Of a DNA stretch of 64,000 nt, positions 34,085 through 44,781 are shown one piece after another. The translations under genes were made by a program, and so were the position numbers. Positions within the stretch are counted from its first letter, which is position 1, and every line of letters starts with the position of its first letter. The notes beneath the pieces are model-generated. The model saw only the letters and a list, made by a program, of their open reading frames with translations. It did no database searches and was not told where the DNA came from. Origin of the DNA: Nemopilema nomurai (taxonomy: Eukaryota > Cnidaria > Scyphozoa > Rhizostomeae > Rhizostomatidae); the NCBI GenBank assembly GCA_003864495.1, contig ML133496.1, positions 813,122 through 877,121 of the forward strand, written 5' to 3'.

Positions 34085-35026
34085 ATGGCCTTTGCACTTG
34101 AGATAGACAAAGACCTGGCCAAGCATTTCGTCCGGCTGTTTGTTCTCAGAGGCCTGTCTGTGTTTGGATACTACCTCATGTTTATGGATGCCTTCACTTC
34201 GGCGTTCATGGTCTACCCCGACCACTTCAAGAAATACAAGGCTGGTGCGTTCGGAAATGTAACGAAGAAGTCCAACAGCAAGGATTTGTACTGCAACTTC
34301 AACACGAAGTGGAAGACCAAGGATCTCGAGCTGATGTTTGGAACACACAAGTTCAACTTGATGCTGCTTATGGGCTTCATGGGGGCACTGGCACTTTCGT
34401 TTCTCGTGAATAATGTCGTTTTCATACGTCTTATTTTCTTCCCAATAGCCCCAATGGTGGACAAAAAGGGAAACACTGTAATTAGCAAGTGGGTGAAGCT
34501 AAAAGACCTCACGTACCGGGCATCAACTCTACTTGGCGATCTCCCCGCAATTGCTGTTGCAGTTGCCATATATGGGCAATTAAGGGGCAAGACGGGCATT
34601 GGATGCTGGGAGTGCCAAATTACAGAGAGCTGCAAGAACAAGGCGACATTTGACGCACTTTTGAAACCCAGCCAGATGGCTATAATAATTCTATACCCGT
34701 CCGTTGTATTTCTCACCTTTTACAAAGGATTCTACACCTATTACGTGTGGAGCAATCCGATGGAATGCGAGTGTTACTGCCAGTGCTTGCGATGCTGTAC
34801 CGGGGTGTTCTTCGCAAGCATCTTCACCATGTTGATGATGACGCCGGGCTGGATGGTGTTGAACTACGGCTACTACACCAAACCGGGGATCGTCAAGGAC
34901 GCGGTGTCCTCGTTGACAGAGAAAATGATGCTGATGGGTGTCATCATATGGGCAGTGCTCATTCTCATGCTCATCTGCATACCCGTGAAAAACATGCTTT
35001 TGGCGGAGAAGAAGGAGAAGAAGTGA
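34085..35026 (+). CDS. Intronless six-pass membrane protein, family not recognised
   Basis: A single open frame of 313 codons with an in-frame TAG immediately before the ATG, so the start is firm. Hydrophobic segments lie near residues 18-43, 91-118, 149-166, 198-221, 240-262 and 281-305. The loop between segments 1 and 2 has an NVT sequon and Cys70. The loop between segments 3 and 4 carries Cys174, Cys177 and Cys183. A cluster of six cysteines at 228-238 (CECYCQCLRCC) lies between segments 4 and 5, the kind of membrane-edge cluster that is often palmitoylated. The C terminus is a lysine-rich tail (AEKKEKK). No enzyme or transporter signature is visible and I do not name a family. The lack of introns, among intron-rich neighbours, could point to retroposition or a lineage-specific intronless family. 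A minisatellite follows 45 bp after the stop. Confidence 0.8.
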   Translation: MAFALEIDKDLAKHFVRLFVLRGLSVFGYYLMFMDAFTSAFMVYPDHFKKYKAGAFGNVTKKSNSKDLYCNFNTKWKTKDLELMFGTHKFNLMLLMGFMGALALSFLVNNVVFIRLIFFPIAPMVDKKGNTVISKWVKLKDLTYRASTLLGDLPAIAVAVAIYGQLRGKTGIGCWECQITESCKNKATFDALLKPSQMAIIILYPSVVFLTFYKGFYTYYVWSNPMECECYCQCLRCCTGVFFASIFTMLMMTPGWMVLNYGYYTKPGIVKDAVSSLTEKMMLMGVIIWAVLILMLICIPVKNMLLAEKKEKK

Positions 35027-35070
35027 GCATGCGCATCGCGAAAATTGTCCGTCAATTCCAGACAACATGA

Positions 35071-35160
35071 ATCCGGACTTGAATTCGCGCATCTGGACTT
35101 GAATTCATGCATCCGGACTTGAATTCACGCATCCGGACTTGAATTCATGCATCCGGGATT
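35071..35160 (+). repeat. 20-bp tandem repeat after the multipass gene
   Basis: Four full copies of a 20-bp unit (atccggacttgaattcatgc, with variants) start at 35071, 35091, 35111 and 35131, and a partial fifth begins at 35151. Each unit contains an EcoRI-type gaattc. It falls in the probable 3' UTR of the multipass membrane protein gene. Confidence 0.9.
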
Positions 35161-35687
35161 GGTTTAGCTTTTGTTAGCTACAACAACATCCGTAAACGTT
35201 CTAGTGATACAGTTAGAGAAAAAGACCGGTTTGATTTTAGAATGGACCAGATAGAAAACAAGCCTGTCTTTGATTCAGCAACGAAAATTTAGATTGAGCA
35301 TAAATTTAGCAATTTTCATTCTGCTGAAAAATTTGAAAGTAAGGTAAGAAGCAAAGGGCCATCACTTAGCCTCAAAAATACATACTTTGAACATTTATTT
35401 ACCAAATTTACCGGAAGAGACAGCTCCAACCCAAGATTATTCTCTATCATTTCTGGTACTTCTTATTTAATTTTACATTGCTTTTAAATTACGAACCATA
35501 TTAAACAAACATGCAAACAAACTGACAAAAAACAGTATATTCTTCTTTATTCGGATGTCATCTTTGTGTGGGCTTGTTCTCGCGCGCTTTATGAATAGCG
35601 GCATAATGATAATAATGATCTAATCACATATAATACGAATAGCGGCACAAATCAAGGAAAACAAAACCACAATTGTACTCAGTGGGA

Positions 35688-38600
35688 TCATTTTCGTTTG
35701 ATTGTGCACTCAATTGTGCAAATCTCCATCGGGCCAACAGTAACTGACCGTTTCCCTCCGAGTACCCCAACACACCCTTCTCCATTCTCCTTGCCAGCGT
35801 CCGAGACTGTCTTCCAATCCCACTGTTTCTTGTCAGCAGCGAACTGGTTGGCAGCCAAGTTCAGCTCAACAGCATCAACAACATCAAACTCTGCAAATAG
35901 GCCGTCCAGCGCAAAGGAAGTAGATTTGGCGAACCTGGAGTCCTCGCCTTTAGCGTAAATGTTCTCGAACCTGAAAATGGCTTTGCTCTGGCTGGTTGAT
36001 TCAAGAGTTAGCAGGTGGATGTTTTCGGGAAGTGACCTCAACAGGGCACTGTATGTCGGCTTGTGGGTCTTCAGCCAGTCCTCCACTGACTCTTCCCTCG
36101 CAGCAAAACTGTCAGATAATGTTCACAATGCGTCATCAGTATTGTAGAAAGACTCCCTGGATGGGGGCCTGGGACTAAGCGGGTTTGAAAGCAAAAGAGG
36201 GGTGAGGAAGGTCACTCTATACTCTCGCATACGTAAGAGCTGACTATCCACAAAGTTTACAACTTCTGGAAAGGGGGTAGGTGGAATGATATCCTTAACA
36301 GGATCTTAACAGGGATGTCCACATGGTAATAAAAATCAATGAAATGGCCTAGCTTACCTGACCAATGGGCTAATCATGATCTTTTCGCCGAGATCTCGGT
36401 GCGCGCTGGAGCCCTCGTCCGGTGTCGTAAGCAGAACCCGGTGCACTCCTCTCACAATCAGCCCCTTTCCGTTAAGACCGGGCTCATTCAATGCTTCACC
36501 CACGCCCAGGAAGTCATCGTGCAGCAGTCGACGGTGGACCATTATTTCAATTGACCCATCGCTGATGCTAGAGCCCCCGTGAGACCGGTCGGTCATCACT
36601 GTCAGCTGTGCGGATGAGTCCTTGATGAAGATCCGGCTATTGACCGGGTAATAATTGCCAGAAACCGGTTCGGTCACCTTGTAATCCCAGGTTGCTCGGT
36701 AGTCTCGCTTTCGTTCTTTAATCTCTCTCCCATTTGCATCGGTATAAAACAGCTTGTTCGACTTGATCTTGCTGTCAAACCTGGAGATGATCTCCTTGCC
36801 AAACCCGTCACTCACTGGTATAGGACCAACCGTGTACTCGAATTCAGCGTACGACTCATCTTCATACAACCTTACAACCTGACTCACGAGAGGACCGAAG
36901 TTCTGTCTCGCCTCCTGAACAAGTTTCCCTTTCACAAATACCGTCTTCGCCATGTTGCCTTCGCAGATATTATACGGCTCGGTCCTGTTGGGCCTAAAAA
37001 TATATGCACCAGATGTCTGCCGACTTTCTGCGTTCCCTGAGCTTCCGTTGTACCAGAAGAACTGTTGGTCAACATCAATTGATAGGCTTTGGTCTTTCCT
37101 CGAAATTTTAGCCAAGCGCCCAGTGCTCGGGTCAAAGTCCAATCGCAATTTGCTATTTTCTATACTTCCTCCGGCCTCTTTGAAGCCGATTACTGGGGTG
37201 TACTGAGTGAAAAAGGACTTGACAGAATTGTGTTTTTGTACGAAACTAGTATTGAAGCCTAGACCTTGTGCGCTCGTCTGGTAAACTATCTCATATGGCG
37301 CTGATCCAAGGTCCCCACGGAGAGCCACTGTTTCCTTGGAAACAGGTACCACCTGCGAATCCAATAGGTTCCCCTTTTCCCCATAAACAGCAAGGTTCAT
37401 ATCTGATACTGGAAATCTAACGTATCTAGATACTGGCCTTGCAATTCCATTGTACATATTAACAGCGAGGGATGAACTCTTCTCAGTTACAGGGCATGCA
37501 CTAACATTAAGATAGTTGCAAAATGAAAACCTTGTGGAAGCTGCTTTTGAATCTTTACGTGCTGACTTCTCGCCGACAAAGTTTGACAACAGAAGCTAAA
37601 AGAAAAGTCACATTCAATCAGACTAACATCACCCTGGGAAAATTTCACCCACTTCTAGTTAAAATTCTGAAGTTTCTTAAGCATATATATATATATATAG
37701 TGAGATAAACATTTGTGACCTCTGCACAGAGCCTAGTGATAAACTTAAAGTATTCTGTGAGAAATAATGAAAAGCTGACATCATATGTTGCTGTTAGCAT
37801 GTCAAGCTAATTATCATTATAAAAGCCAAACCTATTGTTTGGTCACATATGAAGAAATGGAAAGAAAACAAAAGAAATTTTTTATCACCTTTTCTACACA
37901 TACGGTGTTGTTGCTAATCAAAGATTTAAGTGCAATAAACTGGAACAATACATATGCAGTGGGGGTTTAAGGGGGGCAGACCCCGCGCTTTTGGTAACCT
38001 AAAAGAGGCCCCGAGCATTAAAAAAATTGAAGGCACCACATTGAGGCATAACAACTTTATGAAAAAGCACTTGAAGAACAATTTTGGCTAACAAAAAATT
38101 TTCAAACAAGGGCCTGTAGATGATTTTGGCTACTGTACAGATGTAATAACACCAGGGTACAAGGCCTTGAAAAACAACAAAGGTACTAACATGACATTCT
38201 TCTTCCCCAATTGACAACCTTTTGGCATAGTCAAAGGTGACATGCTGCTTTTCTGTCCCTGTTACTGCGTCATGGTGCTGATTTACAGCCATTGCCTTCC
38301 GCAATGTCATTGAATTTGGGTATTCTTCTGTTGGTCCTGTGATAGTTTCCATCTGTTTGCACACCTAGAAGTGACAGCAAACATAATTATATGACACTGT
38401 CAACGAAAAGCATTTTTAGGCCAAACATCACACTACCATATAACAAAAAAGTCATCTATCTAAGGTCTATATTCTAGCTTCGCTCAAAATTTGGATATAC
38501 TCTATGTCACTACAAAACTTTAGTTACTCTGTCATCCATGTTATGTGCCATGCAATTGATTTGTTTAGCTATATGCACATAGCAGTTAAATGCAAGCTCA

Positions 38601-40418
38601 GACTAAAGGTCTGGCTTGAACTGAACTTACTACAAAGGAATCAAGGAGAACTATATGACACTCTACATCTAAGACCATAGGCTGATCATTCAACATCTGA
38701 AAATTGACTTCTAAAACACAGTTTTCAAAATTCAAGACACTGAATTAACCTTGGCATTGAATACTGGCCTAAGATCAATCATTAAACTTGGCCACACTTT
38801 AGAACAAGGCCTTACCTGGAGTAGGTTGTTATTCTTTCTAATGTAGCCTTTAAGGGCCGGGCGACTGGTAAAATACCCAGTCCAGTAGCAATGAGGACAA
38901 TGGGCATAAGGAAAGAAATCATCAGTCTTCACACCCCATGTCTTCCCAGCACTGTATAATGCTTTCAAGTAACGTGATGGGCTTGAATAGAAAACATTCA
39001 CTCTGCCATCCTGTGCAAAGAATGGTACAATTAAAAAAGACAAGACCTGATATTTAGGCAAGAAAAGGTAAGTACATTTCAAAAGTAATCTTCTACAAGT
39101 ATATTGCCTGTATGTACAACTTATGTGCATTTAACAAGGGACCTCCTTAATCACACACTACATTAGTATGTTACAGAACATTACTAAACATGAGGTTGCC
39201 AGGCATGCAGCCTTGCTACCAGTAATGTTGCAAACATGATGCTTTCTTTACCAAGCCATTTCCCTAATTGGTTATAATTCAATTGTATGAATGCTCCCAT
39301 AAGATTTCAAGTGCATCATTGGATGAGCATTCCAATATTTAAACAATAAGGAGAAATCATTTCAGAATATAAAGAAACCTAATTTCAGGTCAGCAAATGT
39401 GGATCCTTCTTTACTTTATCTAGTGGGGCTGCAACAACTTGAAAGTCATAGTTTTCAGCAAGAGTAATCAACTTAAAGGCCTGTTTGGCAATCACCAACC
39501 TACCTCATTCACATACTTGATCAACTTATCCAAATTCTTATACCATAAATTGGCATTTTCATACATAAAATCTGATCCCATTGTCAATATGACGTTATTC
39601 GTTTTGTAGTGTGTTGCCTGGTCACAAACTTCCTTGACGAAAGTGTCAACCCGCTCTTTTACGTTGAAATCAAACATTCTTTTGTCATCCATTATTGGAG
39701 GATCCCCGCAAAATTCATCATAACAAAATCCACCTGGTGGGTTGTATCCGTTGTATAGCTCACCAGTGAAAATCTGCGTTAATTTTTCGAAATTTCTACT
39801 TCCCCTCCACATCATCTCCATCCTTTGTTCCTTTAACCTTTTCTGTTTATCTTCTTCGTCTATCCTTCCGAAAAAGAACCCATCAAAGGACATCATGGAG
39901 AAAAGAGAGGCCTGTTCCGCGGAATGGCCAAACGGATCGATGTGCCAGGCAACTGTGGGCCTAGCTTCTGTGCCAAATGTCTCGTTTATAAATCTTAGGC
40001 CAAGTGACATCTGGTCAATAATGGCATTGTAATGAGTGGCTGCTTCATCGTTCATGCACCAACCACCATTAATGAACTCGAGTTGCCTGGATTTGACTAA
40101 GTTCTTGACAGTTTGTTTCATATTGTCGTTTTGCTGATTCCACCACCTCGTGAAAAAGGCCATTTCGACGTATATAAATGTTCTTTCCTTGTTCTGCAAT
40201 AGGGAAGCCACAACAGAGTCGAGAATGTACTGCACGCCTGCATGTTGAATGGAGTTATTGGCCCCATAATAGTATTCATCCACTGTTTTTAGCCAGCCGA
40301 CATCATCGTGCGTGTGGGGAACTAAATGCACTTGCAATTTCCCTTCATCTTTGCCACATTGAAAGCCAAAGACAGCTGGCAAAGTGAGCGATATTAGGAC
40401 CAACGCTTGCAGCGACAT
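35688..40418 (-). CDS. MAN2B1: Lysosomal alpha-mannosidase (GH38)
   Basis: Five exons: 40418-39504, 39010-38816, 38364-38191, 37595-36358 and 36108-35688, giving 980 aa against about 1010 for the human enzyme. Introns are phase 0,0,0,2. The start is the first ATG in frame and opens a signal peptide (residues 1-19, core ALVLISLTLPAVFG). The GH38 catalytic domain follows, with HTHDDVGW at 35-42 (zinc ligands His37 and Asp39), NDEAATHY and AWHIDPFGHS with the nucleophile Asp161. QHHDAVTGT in exon 3 holds the further zinc-binding histidine. Exon 4 contains the C-terminal beta domains (DRSHGGSS, VHRRLLHDD). The enzyme removes alpha-linked mannose from N-glycans in the lysosome. AATAAA on the minus strand at 35551-35546 lies about 140 nt after the stop. 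A CLEAR-type E-box lies 67 bp before the ATG. All key residues are intact. Confidence 0.96.
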
Positions 40419-40447
40419 CTTTGCACTGGCAATGAAGAGATAGGTGG

Positions 40448-40492
40448 TCACATGATCAAAACAGTCTCGTGAGGACCGTGGGGATCACGTGA
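40448..40492 (-). promoter_or_regulatory. CLEAR-type E-box in the alpha-mannosidase promoter
   Basis: TCACGTGA at 40485-40492 matches eight central bases of the CLEAR consensus GTCACGTGAC, the TFEB/MITF site that coordinates vertebrate lysosomal genes. A related TCACATGA lies at 40448-40455. They are 67-74 bp and 30-37 bp upstream of the start codon. The motif is seen; TFEB-type regulation in this animal is inferred. Confidence 0.5.
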
Positions 40493-40772
40493 ACCCTTTT
40501 GTCTTTGCCGCCTTTTGTTGTTGTTGTTGTAGGTAATATACGTTTTTCTTTTTATAAGAAACCTAGCTTGGGTGCTAGTACTAAAAGTTTCTTAATTTTT
40601 CACTAGTTTCTAGTACTAAAAGTTTCCTAAAAGTTTCTCATTTTTAGACAAGCATTTAAAATCAAATTTTGCGCCTTCCATATTAATTGTGTTAAAGTTT
40701 ATAACACAACAGTAATGTTTGATATAGTATCTCTTGTTCATTATTCTTATGGAAACAGGGGTACTTTTTATA

Positions 40773-41374
40773 GTATTATTACCGTATTATTATTTATTTG
40801 GACATATTTGGACAAAAGGAAAAAGCATCACCACCAAGAAAAAGATACTATCAAGTTTAGTAAAGCCAATCTTCATGTACAATGCTGAGCTATGGAACGT
40901 CACCACCACTCTAGAAAAGAAAATAGCAGGCTTCCAACATCGAATTCTGAGATGGATGCTAGGAGTAAAATGGCAAGAAAAGAAAAAGAACACAGAAATT
41001 GACAAGATTGCTGGTATGACATCATGGGTGGACAAAATCAAAGAAAAACGAAGAAGATGGACGGGTCACATGCTGAGACTAGATGATGAAACACCTGTAA
41101 AGAAGGCTTTAAGAGAAGCTAGAAGACCTGGAAGAGCCCATAGGGGAAGAAAAAAGTACATATGGATAACACAAACAATGACCAAAGACTTTAAAGATAT
41201 GCAGTTAGATGGATGGAATGAAGCTGAAAGAGCGGTGCAGGATCGAGTGTTGTGGCGAAGAACAGTCAAACGAAGCCTGAGAAACTAACTTTTTCACTAT
41301 TTGATGTACACAATGTTGTAAATACAACGGAATGTGTGATTATATATATATATTATTATTTTCGTATTATTACC
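40773..41374 (+). mobile_element. 5'-truncated LINE with 11-bp target-site duplication
   Basis: The 11-bp word gtattattacc occurs perfectly at 40773-40783 and 41364-41374, bracketing a 580-bp insertion. From about 40810 to the stop at 41288 the insert encodes the C-terminal end of a non-LTR retrotransposon ORF2. Typical pieces are PIFMYNAELW, RILRWMLGVKW, RRRWTGHMLRLDDE, the arginine-rich PGRAHRGRKK and a final WRRTV. The tail is a simple repeat of TA and ATT. The endonuclease and most of the reverse transcriptase are missing, so it is dead on arrival. The intact duplication and open frame suggest a recent insertion, just upstream of the alpha-mannosidase gene. Confidence 0.88.
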
Positions 41375-42221
41375 AAGACACCCGGTACGAATTTTTTTCC
41401 GACTCAGAAAGTCAAATTACACTCGATGTTTTCCAAATGCCCTGTTTTCCTTGACGTCTTATTTCTGCAAATTTAAACAAGGGCGTATTTTGCCATCTAT
41501 TCCCGTCACGACTCGACATACACGTGAAACAAAGTGTACCTAGACGACAAATTTGACAGATCTGCAGGAGGGACAGTCAATAAACTCTTTTAGCGGATCG
41601 ATCACCCCCGTGTTATATTAATCACTAGTATCAAAAGTCGACCGTGTCAGAGCAGGATCCCTTTCACTTTTAGCAAGTTAATTCGCCAGAGAATTCTCGA
41701 CCTCCGTTTTGACCAGACTGACAAATGACGAAAGTTCAAGCCTTTGAAAACTGAACTACAAATATGATGTATGAATTGGATTTACAGCAGAGAAAATAGA
41801 AACCGGGTTAGAACAAACAATGATATTCTTGGTCATCTGTTGCTAAGAGCAACACAGTGGTCAAAGTCCCTCCCTCAAATCGCACCTAATTATGGGATTT
41901 AACATTTTTCTTCCCAGGTCGACATAAACGATTTCTTGGAAAGCGTAAAGTGACAGGCTTTTGTAGAGCCATTTTTCTTAGAAACAATTTTAAAAGCCTT
42001 TCCCCGCATAAGATACAAAAGTGGAAACATCTGTACCAGTTACGTAATGCTGACAAGAACTCATTTCATATACCGACATCCTTTCCGAGCTAAAATACCC
42101 GAGAGAACGATCCGGTTTAAGGGAGGGGCCCAAGCCCTTTCTCTGGAGGGGTACTTTCACGGGGTATCAGATCCGCATGAACTGAAGGTGATGTAAGGGA
42201 TGCACCCATGCTTCAGAAAGC
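41375..42221. other. Upstream region of gene A
   Basis: No coding content recognised. It should contain distal promoter elements of gene A. I found no clear NF-kB, AP-1 or STAT site by eye. Confidence 0.35.
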
Positions 42222-42228
42222 TATAAAA
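42222..42228 (+). promoter_or_regulatory. TATA box of gene A
   Basis: TATAAAA at 42222-42228 lies 91 bp before the ATG at 42313, so transcription should begin near 42252 with a 5' UTR of about 60 nt. Gene B has a TATA box at the corresponding distance (104 bp). Confidence 0.6.
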
Positions 42229-42312
42229 ACTGGCGCAAAAATGGTCATCTACAATTCAAAGAGAAGCAGACAAAGAATTGGACAGTGATACTTCATATTC
42301 AATCCAGTGAAC

Positions 42313-44781
42313 ATGGACTCAAAAATAGGTATCGTATAGCTTTCCAAAGATATGGTTAACAAGTTTCATGCAGTCAAAGTACAAAGAGACTAAGATATCT
42401 ATAAGAACAATGATTTAGGGTACGTGTTTAAGTGTTTGATGATGGCACTGGATCTGGCGCACAGAAGAACTGTGCCCTAGAATACAGATTATGAAGATGC
42501 GGTAGAGCCCTATTTCACGCGTGCTCAATGTCCACGCTTTGCATAGCACCTACGAATATTCGTGTAAGGACAGCTCCCCTTAGCTTTGATTGCTGTTTCT
42601 CTTTTCAAGGAGGCATTTGCATGGTTCTGCTGGCGACACTGCTGGCATGTCTAGACGCGTACCCATCTGGTCTTCCTACCAACACCACAAACCATCAGGT
42701 CAATGTCACTCGTGAAATGACCAATGCAGCATCGAGTACTACCAGTGACACTATTAGTGACATAGCCAAGTCAATCAGTGCCAGCATTTTCGATGTCATC
42801 AAAGACTGCTTGACATTGGAACAGAATTTGGTGAGTACATGCAACCCATCTTGTTTGACCATTCTACGATCATTCTTGAGACATTTAGATCCTGTCCGTA
42901 AATCAAAGATGCAGCATGAATGAGGGAGGGCTTGCATTCGTTTTCTTTAGTTAGTTGTAAACATTCTATTCAGCTGTTAATCGCGCAATGTAACGGTTAA
43001 TCGCTTCACAATCGCAATAGGTAATTAATGAGATACGTCATGGCATTTAGCAAAAATTAGACAGTTTGCATGAGCGACAAATGCATGGCCTTTCCTTTCG
43101 AGTTATTTTTACTAATAATATCACTTACGCAATAATTTGAATGAAACTGTACCAACAGGCTACTACTCTTCTTACTACATGCAGGTAGTGAATTAGGAGG
43201 CCAGGTTTGATATATCAATTATCATAAAATGACTATGCCTTCTCAACGCAACTTTTGTCATTATCAATTAGTTTCACCATTAATTTTTGTTGATTATTTT
43301 GGATTATCCGTTTTCAGGCAGCCAGCCTTCCACAAGGCCTAAGAAGTGTATCAGTGCCATTTGCCCAGCTCCAACTGGATCCCATCTCTTGCACCCCCTT
43401 TCAGGTGAGACAACATGAAGACAATCTTTACAACCATAAAACTACCTCGATATTGAGGGATTGGTGAACACAGCAAACATTCACTCAAACATCTGCTTCT
43501 GGGCATGTTCACATAGCAGACATTAGTGTCCTTTCGCAGTTTAACAGCCACAACTTAGTGACAAGGAATTCTTCCGTTGAATCCCCCCACGTTGAATTGA
43601 GAAGGAATGCCCGTACGCCCATTTTCTGGTTCATTAATGTTCTGTACTGCTAGCAACATGATTCTTCGAATTGATTCATACGCCATGTTTCTTTCGCCAG
43701 ATTGTTGACCGCGTCAAGAGATACAGACAGTCTTTGGTTGGCTTCACAGCGCCAATGAACGCAATGGTGAACGAGGGTCACTGGGCTGCCACGCAGCGGC
43801 TGTTGCTCATTAAGCTGAGTTATTCTATGGTTTGGCTCAGCCTTCATCAAGTCAAAATGGTAACCATGACCAAATTTGATGCCCGATTTTGACAAACACT
43901 CTTTTGATTGCCAGAGCGTCTTTCCTATGTATTGCAGTCCATGTTAAGAACCTTGCCACTCTTAAACAGTTCAATTACAACAGGAGATGGAATAGAATAG
44001 TACAATTTTAAAATTTTTGTTCTCAGATTGTCCCGAATAATTTGATTGCATTACTTTAACTAAAAACAAATTCTATTTCAGTTGGAAAGTTTTGAAGCAG
44101 ATGACGTCAGAAGCACAGTCTCCCCGAGTGTTGGGCAGCTGGAAGTCATCACAAGAGCCTCCTTGGTAAGCAAAACGGTTTGTCGTTTATGGTTCTTTGG
44201 AACCAATGCTTAAACTTTGTCAGTAGACAGTGACAGGTGAAGGCAAATGATGACACATTGGCATAAAAGCAGTCTCAGGTGTAACAGCGTTCCAGAGCTT
44301 TCTTTGTAGCAGGAAAAAGTTGCTAAAATCATGCATGGGTCTTGACTGAGATGTTTTGTCGTGTTGGTGTCATGGATATTTCCAAGGGGACACTGTAGTG
44401 GATAGGACCAAACCCTCTTATCAAGTACAGCTAGGACCACTAGGTGGAAAAGTATGATACACAAAAAGTCACTATTTGCTGTGTAATGGGTGCATTTTTA
44501 AATAACACAGGCACCTTAAGATATTGAATCCACTGCTACGTAATCAAACCAAGTTTAAAATGGCTCAGAAAAGTCACCAAGCTTCTACTGTTCAGAACTG
44601 TCAGAAACAAAGAATTCTAATCATCGTTGTGATTCTTTTCCAGGCAAACAACTTCCCAAAGCTTCGTTTCACTGACGATCAGGTTAAGGTCATGAGATCT
44701 CTCAGCCTTGTTAAAGCCCTGGCCTCTGCTGTGGAAACTATGCAGCTGGAAACGAGGCTGGCTATGTCTCTCACTAACTAA
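42313..44781 (+). CDS. Gene A: secreted four-helix cytokine-like protein (candidate)
   Basis: Six exons: 42313-42328, 42610-42830, 43318-43404, 43701-43859, 44082-44165 and 44644-44781, all GT/AG, phases 1,0,0,0,0, giving 234 aa. Exon 1 encodes MDSKI plus one base. A signal peptide covers residues 1-22 (MVLLATLLACLDA). A Ser/Thr-rich stretch with NTT and NVT sequons precedes helix A (52-79, SDIAKSISASIFDVIKDC). Exon 3 (80-108) is a loop ending SCTPFQ. Exon 4 (109-161) holds two helices (VDRVKRYRQSLVGF and ATQRLLLIKLSYSMVWL). Exon 5 is a 28-residue link. Exon 6 begins with a loop and a long final helix (DDQVKVMRSLSLVKALASAV). The mature chain has exactly two cysteines, Cys72 and Cys104, placed as in gene B. 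Single ATTTA words occur in the 3' flank near 44904 and 44942. The protein is probably extracellular. Its likeness to IL-6/G-CSF-class cytokines rests on gene structure and predicted helices, not on detectable sequence identity. Confidence 0.8.
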
